DNA of 64,000 nt from Kluyveromyces lactis (GCF_000002515.2 NC_006042.1:1054001-1118000); one strand, 5' to 3'; positions 10,233 to 20,415 are shown, numbered from the stretch's first letter. Numbers and translations: made by a program. Notes: generated from the letters alone by a model not told the origin.

Positions 10233-10322
10233 CTTCCCCGCCAGGACTCGAACCTGGAATCTTCTGGTTTCAGAAGTAGCTAACATCGTAGCCAGACGCC
10301 GTGACCATTGGGCCACGAGGAA
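10233..10322 (-). tRNA. tRNA-Arg(ACG) with a 17-nt intron
   Basis: Read on the minus strand, the spliced product has 73 nt and is nearly identical to S. cerevisiae tRNA-Arg(ACG): 7-bp acceptor TTCCTCG/CGGGGAA, A box TGGCCCAATGG and B box GGTTCGAGTCC. The anticodon complement is at 10287-10289. Plus-strand bases 10269-10285 (17 nt) interrupt the anticodon loop one base 3' of the anticodon, the standard tRNA intron position. Base C32 can pair with the G at position -3 of the intron, the canonical anticodon-intron pair required by the splicing endonuclease. S. cerevisiae tR(ACG) has no intron. A T7 run follows on the minus strand as terminator. Confidence 0.93.
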
Positions 10323-10634
10323 TAAGAAAACGCAATGATTAATTCATGTAAATTTTGGCCTAAGTAATAATGATAGTCACATGGACTGATTCCTGCCTAG
10401 AAATGGTTTGGGAAACCAAGTTTAGAACCTCAAGTTTTGGAATCATCGTAATGCAAACCAATTCTCAAAAACCGAATTTTGGTCTTATACAGCGGTTGAG
10501 GTTCCAAGGAAAGCACCGCCTACATTCTTTTGAAATAGTCAGCCTATTAGTTAGCCTGAATTGGACAGTTATCCTTTAATACCTCGTGGTGGTAGGACTT
10601 CATTAGCAACATTGTGGAAATAACCAATACAGAA

Positions 10635-11051
10635 ATGTTACTAAGTGAGAATATTAAGGAATTACTTCAGGAGACAATAAAACCTGTACAATTACTCGAG
10701 GGAAGCACGCCTCCTCAGTATACCTCGATGATTATAACCAGTAAAGGCAGTATTCTATGGTACGTGAACGGAACAACGCCAGAAAGCTACAATTCCTCTC
10801 TAACAAACCTTAAAATGATGGCCTTGTTGATCAAGGATAAATGGTGCGAAGACCAAGATTTAACGGCCACTGATACAATTCACCATTTTGAACTGGAAGA
10901 TCTACATATAGCACTGGCAAGAATCCCTGATAGTGAACTTTTGCTAGTTCTTATTGCTGGAAATGAGTTTCCAAACGGGCTTTTGGGACTGAAATTAAAA
11001 TACGCTTTGCCAGCATTCCATGATTTAAAAGGATACAAACTTTCAAGCTAA
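10635..11051 (+). CDS. SLM4: EGO/GSE complex subunit Slm4 (Ego3), roadblock fold
   Basis: Slm4/Ego3 is the Lamtor-like subunit of the vacuolar EGO complex that tethers the Rag GTPases Gtr1/Gtr2 and activates TORC1. The longer frame starts at GTG (10614); the first ATG gives MLLSENIKELLQETIKP, which aligns with the S. cerevisiae N-terminus and leaves 138 residues (S. cerevisiae 162). NLKMMALLIKDKW, the ELEDLHIALARIPDSELLLVLIA block and the final GYKL are family signatures. The protein is a single roadblock/longin-type domain. It lies on the same strand as DBF4 and corresponds to YBR077C. Confidence 0.88.
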   Translation: MLLSENIKELLQETIKPVQLLEGSTPPQYTSMIITSKGSILWYVNGTTPESYNSSLTNLKMMALLIKDKWCEDQDLTATDTIHHFELEDLHIALARIPDSELLLVLIAGNEFPNGLLGLKLKYALPAFHDLKGYKLSS

Positions 11052-11655
11052 TTGATACTACAAGGTGTTATTATACTCACTTCGCATAGAGAAAATAGAT
11101 GATGTACTCCATGTAACGATATATATATATCTCCAGTTATTGAATGAGATATGCATAGATGGTGCTTTACCCTAATGAACTGTGTTACCCGGATACTATT
11201 CGAAATAAATTCGCGAAAATTGACAAGGCCTTTAAAATTGTATGGAAAATATGATTGCCTAAACATTATATGCTTTATTTAACGTGATGCTATTCGATTG
11301 GATTTTAAAAGCTAAGTAGGTCAAGACCAGGACTGCTGAGCGCTGGCTTATTGAAGCGTAACTTCAAGTGGAATAGCCATTTCTGGAAGCACCTTTGAAA
11401 GCGAAGCGATCTATAGGCTCTTCCATCAAAAATTCTGCGAATTGAATCCGTTCGCTTGATTCACCAATATTATTCTGCATACAACATACCTTTTTAATTC
11501 ACAAAAATTATTGGCAGAAAGTTGCAATTATACCAACGTTCAGGTTTTATTATCAAGTTCAAGCTATCACTTTTTGGTTGACCGAGTGCTAATCAGGAAT
11601 TCGAAAGCAACTAGCAATCTACGCGCATAAAGCATCATTCGATAGCATCTGGAAG
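11052..11655. promoter_or_regulatory. DBF4 upstream region with Reb1 and SCB-like sites
   Basis: TTACCCGG at 11185-11192 is a perfect Reb1 core. CGCGAAA at 11212-11218 matches the SBF (Swi4/Swi6) element, which would suit a cell-cycle-regulated DBF4 although it is 440 bp from the ATG. No ORF is supported in this 604 bp interval. Confidence 0.5.
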
Positions 11656-13533
11656 ATGGCAAAAAATACACGGTCTCCTTTGAAGGAGAGTAACCCTAAC
11701 ACCATGGGTAATCACATACATAATCCGAAGAAGCGGTCACTTGATTTATTAGAATTGGAACAGTCGAACCGACAGAAACAGAGAACACTGAGGACCATAG
11801 AGGGAGCCATTGCACATGCACCAAACGCATTACTGAAAACTGTTCAAGGCGGAACTACAAACACATTTAATATCAATGCTACTGGTGTTAAATCAGGAGC
11901 ACATGTTGGAGTTAATGACCCTGTGGCAGCTTCTGTTTCTGCTTCAGTGTCAGCGGGCGGTTCAATGATGCGCAACAGTAATGAACACGGAATAATCGGC
12001 GGTAACGGATCGCCTGCAATTGCTAACGCTAAGGCCCAGACGCAGCGTTTGAGTAATAAGGAATTGATAGACTGGCAGAATAACTGGAAGAAGATCATGA
12101 AACGCGATACTTTTATATATTTCGATTGTCCTGAGGTAGCTAATGACAATCGTAAGGATGTACTGCGTCGAGCATTCTCTACTTTGGGTGCGAAGGTAAA
12201 ACAATTCTTTGATCATGAAGTAACAATTGTAATAACCTCGAGAAAGATAACGAATTACTCTCAATTACCAGATACAGATATACTTCAAAGGGCTCATAAG
12301 CGCGGATATATGAAAATATGGACCTTAGAGAAGGCCGCTAGGTTTTTGACGAATATGGATGTTGACTTGAAAGAAATGGAACGCGACAGTATTAGTGGGA
12401 AAAGCATTCCAGCGTCCAATTTACTGAATTTATTAGAAAGTGAAAAGCTCTTTGGTAGTAATGAGAGAGATCCAAAAACTAAAAGAGACGATTTGCATTA
12501 CTTCAAGCATCCACACGTATACTTGTACGATTTAGCACAGATAAATGCACCATTGATCACATTAGAATGGAAAGCTCAAGATATCAATAATAAGAAGAAA
12601 CATATATATCCAACCATCAAGCCTGGATCGTTTGGAAGATGTCCATTCCAAGGAGACGAAACTGCAGATGAATTGCAACCACGCAGGATAATCAAACGAT
12701 ACAAGAGAGATAAAGCTAATGAGTCGTATGCTATGAAGCTAAGGCTCCTATACCAGACAAGTGCAGAACCAGCCACATTGTCCTCTTCTGAAACTAGTGA
12801 TTATGAAGGTGACGATGCAATATTATCATTCCCTGATCCTTCTTCAAAAGAACCTATCATACTTCCGTACCAGAACGTTTACAATAATTCTGGAGCTCAA
12901 TATAATAAGTTGGTGAACTCAATGTCCAGATTCAAACAGCCAAAACTACCAAGAGGGGATACGTTTGATGATGATGAATTACCATATGGGAATGGTACTG
13001 GCACCATAGGTGGAACAGGTAGTTACAAGAACAAATTTCAACAGGAGATTCGGGCCAGTGGTGTACAATCAGTTGATGCCAACAGTAATGGCAACGCTAC
13101 AGTTGGTAATGGATTAGAGCCTGCTAAGGCCTCTAATTTAAATAAAGATCTTCTCTCATTGAAAAAAATGGTTATCGAAAGAAAATCACTACTCAGTGCC
13201 AGTACTACTTCCACTTCCGCTAATACTGTCGGATCCGTTAATTCTGGCAAACTTCACAATCACAATATTGCAGCATCTGGTGTAAATCAAACAAATCCGA
13301 CTTCTACGGTAAGCAAACAGCAACTACCCGCATTAACACCACAACGTTTACACCAGCCAATTGGTAGGCAAACTGCTGGATATTGTGAAAATTGTAAAGT
13401 CAAATACGACTCTTTAGAAGCGCATGTTAGCACTGAGAGGCATATAGCATTTGCAAGTAAGGATGAACACTTCCAAGGCGTTGATTCTATGATACAGTGC
13501 GTTCAGCAATTCAGAGATATTAATTCTGCATAG
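11656..13533 (+). CDS. DBF4: Dbf4, regulatory subunit of Cdc7 kinase (DDK)
   Basis: Dbf4 activates Cdc7 to phosphorylate Mcm2-7 and fire replication origins. There are 625 residues (S. cerevisiae 704). A destruction-box-like RSPLKESN lies at residues 6-13. RTIEGA at 46-51 corresponds to the RSIEGA Cdc5 polo-box docking site. The BRCT-like motif N begins at WQNNWKKIMKRDTFIYFD (about 135-235). Motif M is the KTKRDDLHYFKHPHVYLYDL block (near 275-295) plus SFGRCPF. Motif C is a CCHH zinc finger, C-x2-C-x9-H-x5-H, near residues 577-600. The region between M and C is disordered and Ser/Asn-rich, as in other Dbf4 proteins. ATG start. Confidence 0.97.
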   Translation: MAKNTRSPLKESNPNTMGNHIHNPKKRSLDLLELEQSNRQKQRTLRTIEGAIAHAPNALLKTVQGGTTNTFNINATGVKSGAHVGVNDPVAASVSASVSAGGSMMRNSNEHGIIGGNGSPAIANAKAQTQRLSNKELIDWQNNWKKIMKRDTFIYFDCPEVANDNRKDVLRRAFSTLGAKVKQFFDHEVTIVITSRKITNYSQLPDTDILQRAHKRGYMKIWTLEKAARFLTNMDVDLKEMERDSISGKSIPASNLLNLLESEKLFGSNERDPKTKRDDLHYFKHPHVYLYDLAQINAPLITLEWKAQDINNKKKHIYPTIKPGSFGRCPFQGDETADELQPRRIIKRYKRDKANESYAMKLRLLYQTSAEPATLSSSETSDYEGDDAILSFPDPSSKEPIILPYQNVYNNSGAQYNKLVNSMSRFKQPKLPRGDTFDDDELPYGNGTGTIGGTGSYKNKFQQEIRASGVQSVDANSNGNATVGNGLEPAKASNLNKDLLSLKKMVIERKSLLSASTTSTSANTVGSVNSGKLHNHNIAASGVNQTNPTSTVSKQQLPALTPQRLHQPIGRQTAGYCENCKVKYDSLEAHVSTERHIAFASKDEHFQGVDSMIQCVQQFRDINSA

Positions 13534-13592
13534 GCTTTACTTCATTTCAATTCAGTTCATATTCATATTATATCGGCACCGCTTATTAAATA

Positions 13593-13608
13593 GTACACCA
13601 CATACCTA
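13593..13608 (+). promoter_or_regulatory. Candidate Rap1 site identical to Kluyveromyces telomeric repeat
   Basis: GTACACCACATACCTA matches 16 consecutive bases of the C-strand of the 25-bp K. lactis telomeric repeat as I remember it; the repeat's ACACCACATACCT part is the Rap1 binding site. A single copy at this place is more likely a Rap1 promoter site than telomeric DNA. Confidence 0.45.
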
Positions 13609-13811
13609 CTTCATATTTTTATTGCATACAATCGAAAAATCGTTAAATAACGTCTTTCCGTGACTAGAATTTATAACTCGGTTTGAAATGAAACTATTCG
13701 ACATCTGGTCCATGGGCAGTAGTTAATACTGTCACTACTAACACAACAGGTTCCAAAAAATTACCTACCCGTCCCAGCTGTAACGTCTAGAAAGTACAAT
13801 CATGCACAGGT

Positions 13812-13970
13812 ATGTTTAAAAGAAAACGCATTTCTCTGTTAGGCATGTTTGAAGACAAAAAATATTCACCGGATAAGATTTCTGACATTCTTCGTAAGGT
13901 GGGCAGTATACAGGCAATGCCGAACACTTTTCCTGTTGTTCGTTTCTATGCGAAAAAGTCGGATGATTGA
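13812..13970 (+). CDS. Possible small ORF, 52 residues, unknown
   Basis: An ATG-to-TGA frame of 52 residues begins MFKRKRISLLGMFEDKKY and ends RFYAKKSDD. It has a basic start and no membrane segment or recognised domain. It starts 203 bp downstream of the Rap1-like motif and inside an otherwise empty convergent gap, which is the only contextual support. The start overlaps a GTATGT, so a spliced arrangement is possible, but no good downstream 3' splice site was seen. An in-frame TAG lies upstream. It may be a chance ORF. Confidence 0.2.
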   Translation: MFKRKRISLLGMFEDKKYSPDKISDILRKVGSIQAMPNTFPVVRFYAKKSDD

Positions 13971-14991
13971 GAAAAAATACTTCAACAATCTTAGTTAATT
14001 AGATTTCGGCGATGCTTCCTTATGTGGGGTCATCTGGAAGACACTTGCAACAGTTCGAGGGTAAAAAAGCGGGGTAGCTACGTTGCTCTCTAAACGGAAA
14101 TTGGGGTCACAGGATCATCAGTGAACTTACCGCTAATTAACAGGCTGGAACTGCGATTACGTCTACGATCGAGAGTTGAGACTAAAAATGGGCTAAGTTC
14201 CATTTCCGATGTATGCTTAGCGGTTCTCACTGCGTACTTGCTGAAAAGGCCGTAGAGAAGACAAAACGGAAAAGAGACTGAAACAGTGAGACTTCACAGT
14301 CATAAAATAATCAGAGTGTCTTAAGGAATAGGACATGAGAATCGCATCAAGTGAATCAAGAATCGTATGATTTGAGGTATAGTTTTTATGCTTGCCTTCT
14401 TTCTGTTCCGAAGCCGCCGTTCTAACTGCAATTCGAATCTTGAAATTATCTTTTTCCTATTGTCATGCATAATCTTACTTTCATAATTTAGAACTCGAAA
14501 AAGACTTTGGTTTTAGAATGTTTATTCTACATCAGTTAGATAATAGTGAAAGCGTACACCTTCCTCCAATCGCCTAAACAAAGGGCACTAAAGCTGTGAT
14601 GTATATTCGAATATTTATTTTCTAGATATTTGCTTGAGCGTAGTCTATATTTGAATGGAATTATTACTACAGAAAAAAAAAAAGGTTTATAGGAAGAATA
14701 AGACGAGTTGAAGCGAAGAGCTTAGTTGAATAGTCAAGTCTGTAATGATACGAAACGGGGAATGGAAACGGAAAAATAAAAGTTTGAGACAGAAATGAAG
14801 ACTAATCCGTAAAAAAAAAAAATATAGAGCTTTCAAAGCAAAGCATCCATCGAGAAAAGAATAAAGAATCGTTAAAAACATCGAGCTGTTGGGCAAAGAA
14901 ATTGTACATGATAAAAAGAATTGAAAGTGAAAGGGGAACGAGAAGGATAACAACAAAAGATAATAGTAGAATGCAAATAACCGGTAACAGC

Positions 14992-16116
14992 TCAAAAGCT
15001 CTTTGGTGATCTTGTTCTAGATTTTGCTTTTACCTTTGGGGTTTTAAGATGCAATTTATAATGCCTTAACATATTAGATTTAGCGTTGAATTGTTTATAA
15101 CAGTTTGGATAAAGACATTTGTAAGGTTTGTCCCCTGTATGAATGTTCATATGCGTGCTTAAAGAGCTTGGTCTTGCAAAAGCCTTACCACATTCTGCAC
15201 ATCTATACTTGGAATTAGCAGTTGAATTTGAAGTGGATGTAAGCGATGACACAGAGGACGATGACGAGGAACGCATCGAGGCACCATAGTGGTTGTTTTG
15301 TTCATGAATAGAAGGGCACGTCGATAACGACTGTTTCATGCCTTGAGGTGCTGTATCTTCCAGCATAGGGAATATTGAGGGGGAAGCAATATTGAAGGCT
15401 CCTTCAAAACTTGACATGGAGTTAGCTCTTTCAGCAAACTCCGAGTCCATTTCGGATTCAGTGACAGAGTCTGAAACAGAGCCGGCCACCGATTCTGTCA
15501 CTGAATTACCGCTCCTTGCATTTACATTTGTCGTATGAGTGCGTTTAGGTGGATGACATAGTTGAATGTTAGTACCGACTTGTTGAAGCTCGCTACTTTG
15601 CGACGGACGCTGAGATGAAGGCTGCGGTATGTTCTGAGGGTAATGTTGGTTAAGAGGATAGGCAATGTGATTGGTTTGCCATACGTTTCCAAATTGGTTT
15701 TCGTAGTTTGGGTCCCATAGGGACGCAGCGACAGATTCGTCACTGTTATGATCGGTGCCAGCACCTACACATGTATCCGTATGATTGTGATGATGATTGT
15801 GGTAATGATTGTGGTTATTTTGATGATGATGATGATATTGAGATTTATCATCATAAGGCATATCAGGCCCGCCATCATCGGGGACCCAGGCAGGCGCAGA
15901 GAATACTGACGCAAAAGTAGAGAAGTGAAATTTCAAAGACGGTTTGGTCAGTTTATACATCTCCAGTGCCGGATTCGTCGAGGGAAGACTCGATTCGTTC
16001 ATCATCGATGCAAATACATCTAGAGGTACGGAATCCCTCCGCATCAGTTTCTTTTCGTGACTATTATCGTTGTAATTATACTTTGTTTTTGCATCACCTA
16101 AGTTGTATGTCATCAT
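14992..16116 (-). CDS. C2H2 zinc-finger transcription factor (Cmr3/YPR015C-like)
   Basis: Probable DNA-binding regulator. Two adjacent C2H2 fingers lie at the C-terminus (about residues 317-366): C-x2-C-x12-H-x3-H, a TGDKPYK linker, then C-x4-C-x12-H-x3-H. They are followed by a basic tail KAKSRTRSPKSF that looks like a nuclear localisation signal. The rest is low complexity: a histidine/asparagine-rich run near 85-110 and Ser-rich segments. The longest frame starts at TTG; the two successive ATGs at 16116 and 16113 are the likely start (374 or 373 residues). Finger spacing resembles the S. cerevisiae Cmr3/YPR015C group, but I cannot fix the ortholog. It has very long flanking intergenic DNA on both sides, common for highly regulated factors. 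Confidence 0.8.
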   Translation of the reverse strand: MMTYNLGDAKTKYNYNDNSHEKKLMRRDSVPLDVFASMMNESSLPSTNPALEMYKLTKPSLKFHFSTFASVFSAPAWVPDDGGPDMPYDDKSQYHHHHQNNHNHYHNHHHNHTDTCVGAGTDHNSDESVAASLWDPNYENQFGNVWQTNHIAYPLNQHYPQNIPQPSSQRPSQSSELQQVGTNIQLCHPPKRTHTTNVNARSGNSVTESVAGSVSDSVTESEMDSEFAERANSMSSFEGAFNIASPSIFPMLEDTAPQGMKQSLSTCPSIHEQNNHYGASMRSSSSSSVSSLTSTSNSTANSKYRCAECGKAFARPSSLSTHMNIHTGDKPYKCLYPNCYKQFNAKSNMLRHYKLHLKTPKVKAKSRTRSPKSF

Positions 16117-17586
16117 AGGTTTTCCAATATGAAAGGAAGAACAGTGCAAGAATATAAACAGAAAGATGATCGCTTAGTTTGTACGATGGTGTCTTGGAAA
16201 GAAAAGAGATGTTGATCTTATGGGTATCAAATCGAGAATAAATAAACCTTTTCCTTATATTATTGTTGGCAATTGCGGATATAAGCGTTTGTAACAGAGA
16301 CTTTAATTGATTAAAACACCATCAACACTATCATATGTCAAATGGAAGCTAATGGGTTAAATCAAAGCCAAGCAAATTAGGTTGACAAAGTATCGTTAAG
16401 ATAATATAAAGCTTGACAGATAACTTGATCAGAGGTCAGACTGTTCAGTACTAATTCGGTCTTTGTTAATCTAGCTCATCGACTTTTAATATTTTCATAC
16501 ATATATATAAAAATATACGTATGCTATATATAATAACAAAGTAACAAGCAAAACCCCAAGCCCAAACCCACGGACAGGAATAGGGCCCTTACTTCGTGCA
16601 GAAGGAACGGAAAACTTAAAAAGATTCATAGTTGAATATATAACAAATTGAAATCTGTATTCCAGACATGGAATCTGCGTAATGTCTGAGATCGCTCGCA
16701 GTCTGCAGAAAGCCAGAATTGAAAATTGGTATTAAGCAAAAAGAAATATAGTGAAAGTACCGGTGGAGAACGAAAAGAAGCTAAGGTAGAGAAGTAGAAG
16801 TAGCTAAACAAGATAGTCGAAAGCTCTGACAAAACGATGATGATGGGTCAGAAACGGAGACGTCTAGGAAAAGATGAGATTCGGCCGGTAATTGCTCAAG
16901 CTTGGGACGTTACCTCATCCAGACAGAAGAGAGAAAGGCATTAGCACGGTCTCTTGGTGATATTTTCAGAAAAAAAATCCGCCGCTAGAATATACTGCCT
17001 ACTAGATCGAGCATGAGAAATGAAACACATTTAGAAGAAGAAGAACAAGAAAAGGAAGTAAATTAAATTCTAGATGGACGACGGGTTCGAATGGACCGGA
17101 CAGTGGGTAAGTATGTCAGGCAGCGTGGCAGCAGTCAGTACGGGATAAATTATGATACCGAAGAATGTACTGTGTAGTAACAACTGGGCAGGAGGAATAA
17201 TAACAAGGGAAAAAAATTAGGAAAACAGAGAAAGAAAATCCGCTGGCTGGCTTACATGCCCAGGATGAAGGTTGGCCTGCTGTAATATTACTTTAGTTTA
17301 TGTCACGTTACGCCATGGCCAATTGACCTGCGACAATGTCAATACAGATAAGGAGTGTTTACCCTTAACGTGAAGTCTTTCATGTGCCTGTTCTTTTCAC
17401 AGTAATCAAAAGACTGAGATGTCTTGATTTAGATAGCAGTGAAGAGCGGATCGACATAGCGCATTAGATAGCATTTGGGAGATCAGTTGAAGTTGCAATC
17501 GATCAGATAGAAATCCAGTTTCCTTTAAATCCCACAGTCAATTCCAACCCTAGATTTTTCAGTAGTGCAGAGTCATCTAATGAAAC

Positions 17587-17608
17587 CTTTCTTTCTTTCT
17601 TTCTTTCT
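17587..17608. repeat. (CTTT)n microsatellite
   Basis: Five CTTT units plus CT in a row within the gene-poor region. No function is implied. Confidence 0.85.
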
Positions 17609-18258
17609 ACGTTTCCGCTTCCATTCGTAGCTCACCTTGGATCTCATTCAATCCTCCAGATTTCAATTCTGCTAGTAAGTAAACAGAGAAGTAATTTTAA
17701 ACGGTACAAGTACTCTATCAAGACGCTTCCATCATGCTTGGCCGAGTTATCCGCAGATGAAGAAAGAGTAAAGAAAAGAGAAACGATCGTAGAAATACTG
17801 CTCGAAAGTGAGAGCTGCGGATGTTTATTGTTTATTGGCGGTTTCGCGAGCTTTTCTAACACAGTCAAGGGAATGCGGAGGAATGGGAAAATAGGGAAAA
17901 ACATCTGATCTTTTCTTGGAACATTCTTTCACTTGAAAAACACACTGGCCCGTTGTGTTGTTGCATGTTATTGAGGTAAATTACAGAAGGAAACTAAAAC
18001 ACAAAATGAAGGTTTCGAATCTACAAAGAAAGCTCGTAGAGACAAAAGTACGGGCATTTCTAGAAGCACAGAAAAAGAAGTATACGGTTCGACGTACTGT
18101 TCTTTTTTGTGGAAGATGCAATTATTCATTTCCATTGACGATTTGTCTCTAAGAGATTACACATATACAGTTGTGCAGAGGATACAAACACGTGGAAAAT
18201 GGTGACCTCTTTTGTTTAGTTTTTGAGAAATACTGCAGTAGGAACTCTAAAGACAAAC

Positions 18259-18286
18259 GGGTGGGGAGTGGGGGGGAGGGGGAGGG
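18259..18286 (+). repeat. G-rich tract with G-quadruplex potential
   Basis: The run is GGG-T-GGGG-AGT-G7-A-GGGGG-A-GGG: five G blocks of at least three with 1-3 base loops. It meets the strict intramolecular quadruplex pattern and stands out in AT-rich surroundings. Confidence 0.85.
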
Positions 18287-20415
18287 AACAGTGATAAAAA
18301 AGGGCGAACAACTGTTAGATTTGGTTGTCGGAGTTCTAGTTTCGTTCGTTAAAAATCCATGTAAAAGGCAAACGAGTTGCCTATTGAATCAATGCACAAT
18401 TTCAAAAGCCCAAAAGAAAAAAATGAATCACTATTCTGTAAAGAGAAAACAAAACGAATCTTTGCGAGATAGGAAGAAAATATAGAAGGAAAGAATTCAA
18501 GAAATCGTCGTAGAATCTATCGTGTGGAAAAAAGTTGGAATCTACGTCTCCATTTTCCACCGCTGTTGCTGTCTTTGCTAAGGTAACAACAGCCAGGGAA
18601 TATTGTTTCTGAAACAATAATGGTGTTATTTTTTGTGTCAATTGGCAATCGTAATCTAGAACCTGAAAGATCGCATTACGCAGTGGCAATTATAATGGAC
18701 TCGATGCCGTAGGTTCACACCATTTGAAGCTCATCGTTTCGGCGAAGATTGGGGTGTTCTCCCTTAAATGAAGGCTAATCTCAGAAAGAAGGTAACTGTT
18801 CCGAAACAGCCATCAACAAAAAAAAGAAAAAAAACAACAACAATAAATTGTTCAATTTCTACCACACGAATGTCTTGACGTGTCTCTTCATATTCGGCAT
18901 AATCCTGTTTCGGTATGTCCCGTTGGTTCCTGTAGTTTTCTACTGCCAAATTTCGTTCGAGGGATATTCTAAATTTTTTTCTTTCTCGACGCTCCGCTGT
19001 TTATGAGCACAGGAAAAAATACTATCTGAAAGAAAAACAGATGCAATACCCGGACTTTAGCCATCATCACATTTACCTGCATAGCACGTAGACGCGTAAA
19101 CGTTGGCTTGTCTATGGATAATAAAAAAACAAAAAACTTTAAGCGTAGTAATCAACGGGTATTGGACGTTGCATCATATGATTTTCCTATTGCAGCAACG
19201 GTACGTGTATATTCTTATGCATACTATGATGCAATGTATGGTAATAACATCGTTACCTCTTTTCGAAGTTTACCATTCCTTCTCGATGATTCATTTATTA
19301 CTAAGTGATAATTGCTCATTACCGCGCAGATAAGTTCCACATACGAAAAATATGAAGCGGGTTTAAAAAAGAAGGTAAATCCAAGAAAAAGAAAAAGAAG
19401 ATGGAACAGTTATATGAGATTCTACTAAATGTACCTTAGTTGCTATCGTTATGCTAGACGCTTTGGAACCGAAATCAAGAACCATGGGAAAGAAGTAGAC
19501 CATAGACACTTACGGAGTGTACTCACATGTTTAGCAATTAACTAATTTTTTTCTGGAACCGTTGTCCACATTCGTGCGCAACTTGCAGTTGCATTTAAAA
19601 ATTCTTCATTCATTCCGGCAAATTTCAGGCAACAATTAAACTTTAGTATGATTAACGTTATCGTAACTGTTTGCTCATAATCGAAACAATTGATTAATGA
19701 TCTGCTGCCCTAAGAAGGAATGCATCTCCGATAGTACTTTCTATCGCTAATTAATGATGCGGATTTTAGGTATGATTATTTTACCGAATGTCTTACTTCA
19801 GGGTGATAACACTACCCTATACACGTTTTTTTGTTTACATGTGCCCTTTGTCGTTTGTTTATCTACGAGTTTGTTTGCTTCTGTTCGAGCTTTGTCGCAT
19901 AGATTGCAAATATAAAACTTTTGTCAAGTTATAAGTGGGAGCCCAAACGGCAATTATGTGGCATTACCCGAACATCTCCTGGCAATAAGTACAATCATTC
20001 ATTCATTAATCAAACAGGGTAAGTTGTTTTCTTGTGCACTCTAAAATTTTTGGTTTTTGCTGCGAGCTTATGCTGGGTTCATTAAATTAAGGTTTTTCAA
20101 TTTTTTTTTTTTTTTAAATTTTGATCGCTCGAATGTTGCTGAACTTTTAAATTCATGGAAGCGTGCCACTCAAAGCTTCGTGGAATGGTCGAGAGTGAAC
20201 ATTGGTTTTTGTAATGCTGCACTCCAATTATTGAATCGATCTATCCCTTCCATGTTCGTGTTGGTTCCTGATATGGTTGAATTCTTTTGTATTGTACCTG
20301 GCATCACAGTGATTGTTTACTTTCCGCGATTGTTTCCTAGTAACTAGTACCTGACAATTACCTGATTTGGAAATGATATGAGAAAAGCCGTTACCTTAAA
20401 TTATATGTTGGTTTT

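Larger units (their letters stand above)
13534..14991. other. Unusually long convergent intergenic region (1.46 kb)
   Basis: DBF4 and the zinc-finger gene point at each other here, yet 1,458 bp separate their stops. The other convergent pairs in the window are 240 bp or less apart. It contains a telomere-repeat/Rap1-like motif (13593-13608), a yeast branch-point heptamer TACTAAC at 13736-13742 followed by ACAACAG, a 5' splice-site-like GTATGT at 13810-13815 and a 52-codon ORF. I could not match any known snRNA, SRP, RNase P or telomerase RNA signature. The right end (14660-14991) is A-rich and probably belongs to the 3' UTR of the zinc-finger gene. Confidence 0.6.

Noticed and set aside
10370-10579. 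69-codon frame beside tRNA-Arg
   Set aside because: No domain, ends just before SLM4 and shows no sign beyond chance.
13736-13815. Intron with TACTAAC branch point and GTATGT donor
   Set aside because: The two signals are in the wrong order (branch point before donor) and neither has a good partner nearby.
14122-14145. U1 snRNA 5' end (ACTTACC in the convergent gap)
   Set aside because: The invariant AUACUUACCU start is not present; only seven bases agree and no U1-like structure follows.
13534-14991. Telomerase RNA gene (TER1), suggested by the telomere-like 16-mer
   Set aside because: The template would lie only 60 bp after the DBF4 stop, so the 5' part of the RNA would be inside DBF4. 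The match lacks the repeated template borders and the rest of the 25-base repeat.
18006-18152. 48-codon ATG frame with a Cys-x2-Cys near its end
   Set aside because: Short, lysine-rich by base composition, with no context support and no recognisable family.
20057-20347. 96-codon frame upstream of DSE4
   Set aside because: Opens at TTG without an early ATG; its hydrophobic Phe run comes from a T tract.
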